Shown here: positions 1-6,749 of the stretch, piece after piece
Numbering within the stretch: the first letter of the stretch is position 1
How the letters are laid out: every line of letters starts with the position of its first letter
DNA from: JBCDBH01 sp039184055
GTDB taxonomy: Bacteria; Acidobacteriota; Thermoanaerobaculia; Multivoradales; J023
Reading direction: 5' to 3'
DNA length: 15,292 bases
Assembly: GCA_039184055.1 (NCBI GenBank)
Contig: JBCDBH010000117.1
Location: forward strand, 1-15,292
Translations under genes and position numbers: made by a program
The notes under the pieces: model-generated
The model's input: the letters and a program-made list of their open reading frames with translations, nothing else
Told to the model about the DNA's origin: nothing
Databases searched by the model: none

Positions 1-3000
1 GCAAGATTCGGAATCGAGCCGACGTTCTCTCCAAGGGTCTCCTCGAGGTAGGTCGAAAACGCGACGGCCCACTGCTCCAGGTCGGTTCGAGCCGGCGACG
101 GCTCGTCCGGGCGCTCGCCCGCGATACGAAGCTTGTCCTCCGCTTCATGCTCGGCTTCGATAAGTGCCTCGAGCGTCCGGTCGACGTCGTCACGTGAATG
201 CGCGGCCGAACAGATGAACCGGAGTCGTCCACGACCGGGCTCGACGATCGGATAGGTCACGGCCGAGGTGTGTACACCACGCTCGAACAGGCCGTTGACG
301 ATCGCGAAGAGCTTTTCTTTGTCGGAGAAATGCGGCGTAACGATCGGCGTATCACCCTTGCCGAGGTCGTAACCGGCTTCGGAGAAACGCTTGCGCATAT
401 AGCGGGTCGTATCCCACAGTCGCTCGCGTAGCGAGTCGTCCGTGCTGAGCCGACGTAGCGCGGCGAGCGCCGCCGCCATATCGGCTGGGCTGGTCGAAGC
501 TTGAAAGATAAAGGCCCGCGACGACGATTTGAGAAGCGCGACGTGCTCCTCACGAGCGGCGACGACACCACCGAGACTCCCGAGCGCTTTGGAGAGTGTC
601 GTCATAATGAAGTCGACATGCTCGGTGACGCCCTGTGCCGCGCAAATACCAGCTCCACGTGGACCGTAGAAGCCGAACGAATGAGCTTCGTCGACGAGGA
701 CCAGCGCGTCGTACGTTTTCGCCACGCGGACGATCTCCTCGACCGGTGCCGCGCCCTCCCCCATGCTGTACACGCCTTCGAGCACCACCAGAATCGTGCG
801 GTAGGGCGATGCCTCGGCCGCGAGGACCGACTCGAGATCCGACGCGTCGTTGTGGCGAAACGTACGGATCTTCGCACCACACAGCCGCGCGCCGTCGACG
901 ATGGACGCGTGACAGAGCTGATCCATGACCACGACGTCACCGGTACCGAGCACACCCGCAACCGCGCCGACATTCGCGGTGTATCCGGTCGGGAATAAAC
1001 ACGCCGCCGGTTTGCCCACCAGCTCCGCGAAACCACGTTCGAACTCCAGGTGGTCATCGGTGATACCCGATGCCGCCGCCGAGGTGCCCATGCCGGTACC
1101 GAAACGCTCGACGGCGGATCGCGCCGCCTCGATCACCTCTGGATCACGATTCAAGCCGAGATAGAGATTGGTGGTCCAGATGATCGCCTCACGCGCGCGG
1201 TCGGTATCGACATCGGCCACCACGCCCTTGTGCCCGCTCCCCGTGCGGACCAGCTTGCAGAAGGGATCTCCGGGACGACTGACGAGCTGCTTGAGCTCCA
1301 GCACGAGCATGCCTTTGTCGGTTGCCGACCACGAAGCCGCTTTGCCGGCGAGAAAGGGTGGGTAGCAGGTTTGAATCTGAGTCTGAAAATGACCTAGTGT
1401 GTCCGTGGCTCGACTCGGGACCGTGGCTCGACTCGGGACCGTCGCGGTCGGCTCGCTGACGCTCCCCACCGACTCGAGCACATAGTCGGCCACGGCGGTG
1501 GGTGTCGGATGCTCCATGAGCGCTGATACCGGAACGTCGCGGCCGATGATCGTGGCGAGCCGAGAGCTCAGCTCGACGGTGGTGAGCGAGTCGAGACCGA
1601 GCTCCTGCAGGGAGCCATCCAAGGGAACTTGTTCGTGGTCGTGATAGCTGAGCATCGACGCCACTTCGCCACGGATGATCGAGAGTAGAACGGCGTGGCC
1701 ATCGTCTCGTGACAGCCCCATGAGACGGTGCGCCAAACTGTCATTGCCACCTCCGATCGCCGGCTGATCGCCGTGTTCACGACGGTGATGCCCGAGCTCG
1801 GGTTGCGGCAACCCAGGTTGCGGCAATCCTCTGCGATCGAGCTTGTCGTTGGGCAACCGAGGCAGCTCGTCGAGATGCATCACGACTCGGGGCACCATGT
1901 ACTCCGGCAGACGCGCCGCCAGGTACGACCGCACCGCCTCGGTGGTTACCACGTCGTCACGCCTCACCACATAGCCGACCAGCATGTCCTGGCCACCGAC
2001 TCCTTCGACGACGGCGACCGCCGCGCCGTCCACGCCCGTCATCGCTTCCAGCGTCGATTCGATTTCCTCGAGCTCGATCCGGTACCCACGGATCTTGACT
2101 TGATGATCGAGTCGGCTCAGGAACTCGATCTCGCCGTCCTCACGCCAACAACATCGATCGCCGGTTTTGTAGAGCCGCCGTTCGGGAACGACATCGCTCG
2201 GGTCCACCTCGATGAACCGCTCCTTGGTACGCACCTCATCGTGCAAATAGCCACGCGCCAGCTTGTCGCCCGCCAAGTAGAGCTCGCCCGGCACGCCAAC
2301 GGGCACCGGCTGCAACGAGTCGTCGAGGATGTACGATCGCGAGCCAGACACCGACCTGCCGATGGTGATCGTCGCCATATCGGTGGTGATCTCGGCGGTC
2401 GTCGAGATCACGGTATCTTCGGTCGGCCCATAGACGTTGATCAGTCGTGGCGCGGGCTCCAGCGCATGGAGTCGGTCCACCAGCGACCTCTTGAGCGCTT
2501 CACCGCCAACGAGCAAGCATCGAATACTCTCGGGCAAACGCCCGGCCGCGAGCACCACCCGCAACGCCGACGGCACCATCACACAGGCCCGTACTCGGTC
2601 CGCCGCCGGCAGCTCCAACAGCTCGAGCACATTCTTCGCCACCACCACCGTGCCACCGAGCGCTAGCGTGCCCAGAATCTCGACCACCGATGCGTCGAAA
2701 CAAATCGAAGCCGCCGCCAGCATGCCCGACAACTCTTCGTCATCCAGCCAGGTACGCATCGATCGGGTGAGCGCCACGACGCTACGATGCTCGATCGCGA
2801 CCCCTTTGGGTTGTCCCGTCGAGCCCGATGTATAGAGGACATACGCCAGATCTCGTGGTCCGGGACCCGGTACATCGACTGAACCCGACGCTCCGATGTC
2901 ATCGACACGCACGATTTCGCTCACGTCCTGACACAGCTCCGCGTTCGTCTCGTCATCGACCATGACAACCGCGGCGCGCGAATGCTCCAACATATGACGC

Positions 3001-3338
3001 ACGCGCTCCCGTGGGTACGCCGGATCGAGCGGCACATACGCACATCCGGCCCGCAGAACTCCCACCAGGGTCGCCACGAGCTCCCACGTACGATCCATGC
3101 ACACGCCGACCAGCGAGCCCGGTTCGACACCACGCGTCACGAGCTCGCCGGCGATGGCCTGCGACCGTGCCAGAAGACCTTCGTAGTCGATCTCCGTCCC
3201 GCCGTCGATGATCGCTGTTCGGGCCGGATTCGATCGAGCCTGTCGTTCGATCAAGCTCCAGACCGTCTCGGTCTGGTCAGATGCCTCACGGGCCCGAGTC
3301 TCGTCTGTGTAGGGTTGGATACTCGTCATCGTACTCAT
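1..3338 (-). CDS. NRPS-like adenylation / carrier / alpha-oxoamine synthase fusion (3' end outside window)
   Basis: One uninterrupted frame of at least 1112 codons, with no stop before the left edge. ATG at 3338 is chosen because GGAGG (3344-3348) lies five bases upstream. Domain 1 is an adenylation domain, about residues 25-500: core A3 TSGSTGQPKG (170-179), A5 YGPTED (303-308), A7 TGD ending at D394, and A10 NDKLDR with catalytic K499. Aligning by eye to GrsA gives the pocket code DAVSLGVVI plus Lys. Its leading Asp fits an ordinary alpha-amino acid and the pocket is mostly nonpolar, but I cannot name the substrate. Domain 2 is a carrier, about 550-625, with LGLDSL and phosphopantetheine Ser584. 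Domain 3 is a PLP alpha-oxoamine synthase, about 680-1060: CHAS with His810, VDEAH (883-886), and TLSKALG with Schiff-base Lys917. Oxoamine synthases condense an acyl thioester with an amino acid and lose CO2. The inferred product is therefore an alpha-aminoketone. About 50 further residues hint at another segment beyond the edge. Confidence 0.9.
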   Translation of the reverse strand, partial: MSTMTSIQPYTDETRAREASDQTETVWSLIERQARSNPARTAIIDGGTEIDYEGLLARSQAIAGELVTRGVEPGSLVGVCMDRTWELVATLVGVLRAGCAYVPLDPAYPRERVRHMLEHSRAAVVMVDDETNAELCQDVSEIVRVDDIGASGSVDVPGPGPRDLAYVLYTSGSTGQPKGVAIEHRSVVALTRSMRTWLDDEELSGMLAAASICFDASVVEILGTLALGGTVVVAKNVLELLELPAADRVRACVMVPSALRVVLAAGRLPESIRCLLVGGEALKRSLVDRLHALEPAPRLINVYGPTEDTVISTTAEITTDMATITIGRSVSGSRSYILDDSLQPVPVGVPGELYLAGDKLARGYLHDEVRTKERFIEVDPSDVVPERRLYKTGDRCCWREDGEIEFLSRLDHQVKIRGYRIELEEIESTLEAMTGVDGAAVAVVEGVGGQDMLVGYVVRRDDVVTTEAVRSYLAARLPEYMVPRVVMHLDELPRLPNDKLDRRGLPQPGLPQPELGHHRREHGDQPAIGGGNDSLAHRLMGLSRDDGHAVLLSIIRGEVASMLSYHDHEQVPLDGSLQELGLDSLTTVELSSRLATIIGRDVPVSALMEHPTPTAVADYVLESVGSVSEPTATVPSRATVPSRATDTLGHFQTQIQTCYPPFLAGKAASWSATDKGMLVLELKQLVSRPGDPFCKLVRTGSGHKGVVADVDTDRAREAIIWTTNLYLGLNRDPEVIEAARSAVERFGTGMGTSAAASGITDDHLEFERGFAELVGKPAACLFPTGYTANVGAVAGVLGTGDVVVMDQLCHASIVDGARLCGAKIRTFRHNDASDLESVLAAEASPYRTILVVLEGVYSMGEGAAPVEEIVRVAKTYDALVLVDEAHSFGFYGPRGAGICAAQGVTEHVDFIMTTLSKALGSLGGVVAAREEHVALLKSSSRAFIFQASTSPADMAAALAALRRLSTDDSLRERLWDTTRYMRKRFSEAGYDLGKGDTPIVTPHFSDKEKLFAIVNGLFERGVHTSAVTYPIVEPGRGRLRFICSAAHSRDDVDRTLEALIEAEHEAEDKLRIAGERPDEPSPARTDLEQWAVAFSTYLEETLGENVGSIPNL
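1403..1442. repeat. 18-base tandem duplication in the carrier-oxoamine synthase linker
   Basis: The unit CCGTGGCTCGACTCGGGA occurs twice without interruption (1403-1420 and 1421-1438), followed by CCGT of a third copy. On the coding minus strand it writes ATVPSR twice, around residues 634-646, between the carrier domain and the PLP domain. The length is a multiple of three, so the frame is kept. It looks like a slipped-strand duplication in a flexible linker. Confidence 0.9.
1801..1830. repeat. 15-base tandem duplication in the adenylation-carrier linker
   Basis: GGTTGCGGCAACCCA (1801-1815) is followed by GGTTGCGGCAATCCT (1816-1830), which differs at two bases. It encodes a repeated GLPQP around residues 503-513, just after the A10 motif and before the carrier domain. 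The frame is preserved. Confidence 0.85.
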
Positions 3339-3482
3339 GCAATCCTCCGTAAGCATGGACAAGGCACGCCTATGCAGCGACGGCTCGCCGCCGATCCATG
3401 CGCAACCACTGCGAATGGATAGAAAAATCGAGTCCCGATACGGGTCGTCGATATCTCAGCTGTTTGCGACTGGCGGGGGTCG

Positions 3483-3496
3483 AGCCAGTTCGATAG
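3483..3496 (+). repeat. Direct repeat copy 1, AGCCAGTTCGATAG
   Basis: This 14-base sequence is identical to 3818-3831. It lies about 145 bases upstream of the NRPS-like start and directly abuts the 10-base inverted repeat beginning at 3497. Two exact copies in a 563-base region are very unlikely by chance, which suggests a shared protein-binding site. Confidence 0.75.
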
Positions 3497-3524
3497 GCGC
3501 TGTTTCCGACCGAAGAAACAGCGC
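3497..3524. promoter_or_regulatory. Perfect 10-base inverted repeat (GCGCTGTTTC / GAAACAGCGC)
   Basis: Arms are 3497-3506 and 3515-3524 with an 8-base spacer. In the minus-strand direction it could lie in the leader or promoter of the NRPS-like gene. No U-tract follows on either strand, so it is not an intrinsic terminator. An operator for a dimeric regulator or a leader hairpin is more likely. Confidence 0.6.
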
Positions 3525-3607
3525 ACATTGGCCTGTGATTGAGCTTATTCTCTCACGGAAATACTCGAGGTCATACCGTGCGACATCTCGATCCAGCCGC
3601 AGTCCTA

Positions 3608-3643
3608 TTGGCAAGGTCAACTGCCATGGCCTCGACTTGCCAA
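3608..3643. promoter_or_regulatory. Inverted repeat TTGGCAAG / CTTGCCAA with a further TTGCCA
   Basis: Arms at 3608-3615 and 3636-3643 are exact and 20 bases apart. One flank is also nearly symmetric (GGTC against GA). A third TTGCCA lies at 3658-3663, 21 bases (about two helical turns) after the one at 3637. This is an operator-like array of unknown regulator, placed between the two divergent genes. Confidence 0.4.
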
Positions 3644-3778
3644 CCGCAATACCCCAATTGCCAGTCCAATATGAACAACGATTAAGGCACCCCACACCTT
3701 TATCAAGTGCTATCTCCCTCTATCGAGCTTCCCACTCCATGTAGATCGAGAGTGACGAACCCGCGAGCAGTCTGCACG

Positions 3779-3808
3779 TTGACAATCTGGACCATAACGG
3801 TCCAGAAT
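3779..3808 (+). promoter_or_regulatory. Predicted sigma70-like promoter of the iron transporter operon
   Basis: A perfect -35 TTGACA (3779-3784) is followed after 18 bases by CAGAAT (3803-3808), which matches four of six -10 positions. The predicted start is near 3815, giving a leader of about 85 bases before the ATG at 3902. Confidence 0.5.
3786..3806. promoter_or_regulatory. Operator-like palindrome between the -35 and -10 boxes
   Basis: TCTGGACC (3786-3793) and GGTCCAGA (3799-3806) are exact reverse complements around the 5-base centre ATAAC. The palindrome fills the spacer of the predicted promoter and touches its -10 box. That is where repressors, or MerR-type activators acting on long spacers, bind. 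The regulator is unknown. Confidence 0.6.
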
Positions 3809-3817
3809 CCTCTAGTC

Positions 3818-3831
3818 AGCCAGTTCGATAG
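3818..3831 (+). repeat. Direct repeat copy 2, AGCCAGTTCGATAG
   Basis: Exact copy of 3483-3496 in the same orientation, 335 bases away. It sits at about the predicted transcription start of the transporter operon. Its last base is the first base of the GTCACTCTCG arm at 3831, so both copies abut or share a base with a 10-base inverted-repeat arm. Confidence 0.75.
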
Positions 3832-3901
3832 TCACTCTCGCCGCATGTCATCGCGACACTGCGCTTCTTTTCGTTCTCACATGGAAGACTCGAGATCCGC
3901 C

Positions 3902-4969
3902 ATGATCAAACGACTGATCTTGCTCATCGCCTGTTTCGCGCTCGCTCTCGCCTGCGCCTCACCCGAAGCACCAAGCTCTGACACCGAAAGCCAAGCCGAC
4001 TCGGCGCCCGCGACCGACCAGGTCGTCAATGTGTACTCGGCTCGCCACTACGACACCGACGAGAAGCTCTACGCCGCCTTCACGGATGCCACGGGCATCG
4101 ACGTCGAGGTCACGGAAGCTGATTCGGCCGCCCTGCTCGAGCGTCTCGCCCGTGAGGGCGATCAGAGTCCCGCCGATGTCTTCGTCGCCGTCGACGCCGG
4201 TCGTCTGGCTCTCGCCGACAGTCGAGACATTTTCCAACCCACCGACTCCGAGATCCTGAACCAGCGGGTGCCCGAGAATCTGCGCCATCCAGACGGTCTG
4301 TGGTTCGGTCTGACCAAGCGCGCACGGGTCATCGTCTACGCCAAAGATCGCGTGCAGCCCGACGAAATCAGCAACTACGAGGAGCTCGCCGACGAGAAAT
4401 GGCGTGGCCGAGTCGTGATCCGCAGCTCGACGAACATCTACAACCAATCGCTGGTCGCGGCGCTGATCGACGCTTTGGGTGAAGAAGCGACCGAGGCGTG
4501 GTGCGAAGGCGTGGTGGCCAATTTCGCCCGTACGCCCCAAGGGGGTGATCGCGATCAAATCCGCGCCATCGCCGCTGGCGAAGGCGACATTGGCGTGGTC
4601 AATACTTACTACCTGGGACAAATGATCGCCTCGGACGAAGAGGCCGATCGTGAGGCGGCGGCCAAGGTGGGGATCATCTTCCCCAACCAAGGAGATCGTG
4701 GCACCCACGTCAACATCGCCGGTGCCGGCATCATCAAGAGCGCGCCCAACCAGGCCAATGCCGTCAAGCTGCTCGAATTCCTGACCGAAGAAGAAGCCCA
4801 ACGGATCTTCTCTGACGGCAACAAGGAGTACCCGGTGGTCGATGGCATCGCGCCGCCCGTCGAGCTGGAGCCCTTCGGCTCGTTCAAGGACGATCCGGTC
4901 AACGCCTCGGTGTTTGGCAGCAACGCACAGGCAGCCCTCGAGCTGATGGATCGTTGCGGCTGGCGCTGA
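3902..4969 (+). CDS. Fe(III) ABC transporter substrate-binding lipoprotein, FbpA/FutA type
   Basis: A 355-residue periplasmic binding protein. The frame is open from 3707, but I place the start at ATG 3902 because the next residues form a clean signal peptide (KR, then a hydrophobic run) ending in LALAC with Cys18, a lipoprotein cleavage site. The ribosome site is weak. The mature part opens with NVYSARHYDTDEKLY, typical of iron-binding FutA/FbpA proteins, with Tyr45, His49 and Tyr50. It carries the adjacent Tyr236-Tyr237 pair (NTYYLG) that ligates Fe(III) in this family. It should deliver ferric iron to the permease and ATPase encoded next. A thiamine binding protein has a similar fold, but the paired tyrosines and the RHYDTD motif favour iron. 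A strong hairpin follows the stop codon. Confidence 0.9.
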   Translation: MIKRLILLIACFALALACASPEAPSSDTESQADSAPATDQVVNVYSARHYDTDEKLYAAFTDATGIDVEVTEADSAALLERLAREGDQSPADVFVAVDAGRLALADSRDIFQPTDSEILNQRVPENLRHPDGLWFGLTKRARVIVYAKDRVQPDEISNYEELADEKWRGRVVIRSSTNIYNQSLVAALIDALGEEATEAWCEGVVANFARTPQGGDRDQIRAIAAGEGDIGVVNTYYLGQMIASDEEADREAAAKVGIIFPNQGDRGTHVNIAGAGIIKSAPNQANAVKLLEFLTEEEAQRIFSDGNKEYPVVDGIAPPVELEPFGSFKDDPVNASVFGSNAQAALELMDRCGWR

Positions 4970-4996
4970 GCCACGGTCACGACACCTGCTACGTGG

Positions 4997-5029
4997 AGGT
5001 CGAGCCGATCCTTGCGATCGGCTCGACCT
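4997..5029 (+). terminator. Strong intercistronic hairpin after the binding-protein gene
   Basis: A perfect 14-base stem, AGGTCGAGCCGATC (4997-5010) with GATCGGCTCGACCT (5016-5029), closes on a 5-base loop CTTGC. It starts 28 bases after the binding-protein stop and ends 16 bases before the permease start. No U-tract follows, so full termination is unlikely. Hairpins here in transporter operons often protect the upstream message or attenuate, giving more binding protein than membrane parts. That role is inferred. Confidence 0.7.
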
Positions 5030-5045
5030 GTATCTCGACGCATCG

Positions 5046-6749
5046 ATGAAGATGGCTGAACGAACCCTCGACGGCGGACGTCTGCCCCTGCTGTTCATCG
5101 GCTCGGTCACCGCCCTCTTGGTCACACCGGTGCTTATGATCGTCCTCCAGGCAGGGGCCGACTCGGGCGATCAGTTTCGCCACCTGGCATCCACGAGGCT
5201 GCCAGACTACGTACGCAACACTCTTTGGCTGGCGCTCGGGGTCGCATCGACGACCGCGGTGATCGGTGTCGGTACCGCCTGGCTGGTCACCCTGCTCGAC
5301 TTTCCGGGTCGCTCGTTTTTCCGCTGGTCGCTACTCCTACCGTTAGGCATCCCGACCTACCTAGCCGCATACGCCTATACTGACCTCCTACAGTTCAGCG
5401 GCCCGGTCCAGACCTTCTTGCGTACCACTTTCGAGTGGACACGCGACGACTACGTCTTTCCACAGATTCGCTCGTTGACCGGCGCCATCGCCATCCTGTC
5501 GCTGGCCTACTACCCCTATGTGTATCTGGCGGCACGTGCCGCCTTTATCGAACAATCAGTGTGCGTGCTGGAAGTGGGCAAAACACTCGGCCTCGGGCCG
5601 TGGCGACGGTTTTTCCGTATCGCCCTGCCGCTCGCTTGGCCGTCGGTCTTCGCCGGTCTGTCTTTGGTGGTGATGGAAACACTGGCCGAGTTCGGTGCCG
5701 TGGACTATTTTGCCGTCGATACGTTCGCCACGGGTATCTATCGCACCTTCATGTCACCCGTGCCTCACGCGCTGACCTCCGCGGCCCAGCTCTCCGCCCT
5801 GCTTCTGCTACCCATTTTGTTGCTGATCGCCGCCGAAGCCTTCGCCCGCCGCCGCGCGCGTTTTTTTCATACGTCGGTACGCTACCGCGCGCAACCTCCC
5901 GAGAGGTTGCGCGGCTGGCGCGCCGCGTTGGCCGTGACCACCTGTGCCGTTCCGATCCTGCTCGGCTTCTTGGTTCCGACCGTCTTCTTTGTCCGCGCCC
6001 ACCTGCGGAGCGGTGACTCGAGCAGCATCGCGGCTTTCCTCGAGCGCGCCCAGAACAGTCTCGTCCTGGCCACGGTGGCCAGCGTCCTCGCGGTGGCCTT
6101 GGCCCTGCTCGTCACCTTCGCGCGCCGCCTCGAGCCCTCGTGGGCGAATCGCTTCTTGACCCGAATCGCAGGTCTCGGTTACGCCGTTCCCGGTGGCGTC
6201 ATCGCCATCGGCGTGCTGATTCCGCTCAGCTGGCTCGATCACAAAATCGGCGACCTTGCCGATTCTTGGCTCGGTATCAGCACGGGACTCCTCTTCACCG
6301 GTACGATAGTCGCCGTGGTGTACGGTTACCTGACTCGTGTCATGGCGGTATCCCTCAACTTGGTGCAAGCCGGTTTGACCCGCGTACAGCCTTCGCTCGA
6401 CGCGGCGGCTCGCACGCTCGGCGCCCGGCCACGCGGCGTTCTGCGACGTCTACACCTGCCGATGCTTCGCGGCTCATTGATTGCCGCCGGTTTGCTCGTC
6501 TTTGTCGATGTGATCAAGGAGCTTCCGGCAACGATGATCTTCCGTCCAGCTGGATTCGAAACCCTGGCGGTTCGCGTGCACGAGCTGGCGTCGCAGGAGC
6601 GGCTCTACGAAGCGTCCACCGGTGCGTTGGCGATCATTGTCGCTGGTTTGATCCCGGTGGCCATTTTGGCCCGCACCCTCGATCGAGCTCGGCCGGGTAC
6701 GGATACCGATCCCGACGACATTCCGATCGGCGCGGAAACGGTTACGTGA
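5046..6749 (+). CDS. Fe(III) ABC transporter permease, fused double-domain FbpB type
   Basis: A 567-residue integral inner-membrane protein built from two homologous permease halves, as in FbpB, with about twelve hydrophobic segments. Each half ends in an EAA-type cytoplasmic loop that docks on the ATPase: around GKTLGLGPWRRFFRIALPLAW in the first half, and AARTLGARPRGVLRRLHLPM in the second. The second is followed by the FVDVIKELPAT stretch common in this family. A short basic linker (YRAQPPERLRGWRAAL) joins the halves. No good ribosome site precedes ATG 5046, and ATG 5052 in the same frame is an alternative start. The stop overlaps the ATPase start (GTGA), which suggests translational coupling. 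The binding-protein gene lies 76 bases upstream, across the hairpin. Confidence 0.92.
   Translation: MKMAERTLDGGRLPLLFIGSVTALLVTPVLMIVLQAGADSGDQFRHLASTRLPDYVRNTLWLALGVASTTAVIGVGTAWLVTLLDFPGRSFFRWSLLLPLGIPTYLAAYAYTDLLQFSGPVQTFLRTTFEWTRDDYVFPQIRSLTGAIAILSLAYYPYVYLAARAAFIEQSVCVLEVGKTLGLGPWRRFFRIALPLAWPSVFAGLSLVVMETLAEFGAVDYFAVDTFATGIYRTFMSPVPHALTSAAQLSALLLLPILLLIAAEAFARRRARFFHTSVRYRAQPPERLRGWRAALAVTTCAVPILLGFLVPTVFFVRAHLRSGDSSSIAAFLERAQNSLVLATVASVLAVALALLVTFARRLEPSWANRFLTRIAGLGYAVPGGVIAIGVLIPLSWLDHKIGDLADSWLGISTGLLFTGTIVAVVYGYLTRVMAVSLNLVQAGLTRVQPSLDAAARTLGARPRGVLRRLHLPMLRGSLIAAGLLVFVDVIKELPATMIFRPAGFETLAVRVHELASQERLYEASTGALAIIVAGLIPVAILARTLDRARPGTDTDPDDIPIGAETVT
5888..5913 (+). repeat. Hairpin inside the permease gene at the junction of its two halves
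   Basis: CGCGCAACCTC (5888-5898) and GAGGTTGCGCG (5903-5913) form a perfect 11-base stem with loop CCGA. It falls in the codons for the linker between the two permease halves. It may slow ribosomes between the halves or mark an old gene fusion. Both ideas are inference. Confidence 0.55.

Larger units (their letters stand above)
3747..3840. promoter_or_regulatory. Long-range inverted repeat enclosing the transporter promoter
   Basis: CGAGAGTGAC at 3747-3756 is the exact reverse complement of GTCACTCTCG at 3831-3840. The pairing continues with GAAC (3757-3760) against GTTC (3823-3826) after a 4-base bulge. The pair encloses the predicted promoter and its central palindrome. It could mark paired regulator sites either side of the promoter. 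It could be an RNA stem only if transcription starts upstream of 3747. Confidence 0.45.
3339..3901. promoter_or_regulatory. 563-base divergent control region between the NRPS-like gene and the iron transporter
   Basis: This is the only long non-coding stretch in the window. It is visibly less GC-rich than the flanking genes. Open frames inside it lack family resemblance and good ribosome sites, so I leave them out. It holds a 14-base direct repeat, four inverted repeats and one good sigma70-like promoter for the transporter, each listed separately. No convincing -10/-35 pair was found for the minus-strand NRPS-like gene. No Fur box matching the classical GATAATGATAATCATTATC pattern was seen. 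Confidence 0.7.

Noticed and set aside
1060..1105. Loss of a substrate-binding residue in the oxoamine synthase glycine-rich motif (GTSAAASG)
   Set aside because: This motif varies widely in active family members, so no defect can be claimed. His810, Asp883, His886 and Lys917 are intact.
3608..3664. Sigma54 promoter based on TGGCA and TTGC elements
   Set aside because: The distance between the GG and GC doublets is wrong on both strands for every candidate checked.
3337..3744. Open frames inside the divergent control region (plus 3337-3744, minus 3456-3695)
   Set aside because: No recognisable domain, no good ribosome site, and they overlap several inverted repeats. The region is also less GC-rich than the genes.
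3707..3901. N-terminal extension of the iron-binding lipoprotein to ATG 3707
   Set aside because: The extension covers the promoter, palindrome and repeats, is not family-like, and would bury the signal peptide that begins at 3902.
3339..3901. Fur box or TPP riboswitch before the transporter
   Set aside because: No match to the classical Fur palindrome and no conserved THI-box pattern were seen. The repeats present have other sequences.
3959..5125. Long minus-strand open frame opposite the iron-binding protein
   Set aside because: It is the mirror of a clear FbpA gene in GC-rich DNA. The plus strand has signal peptide, motifs and operon context.
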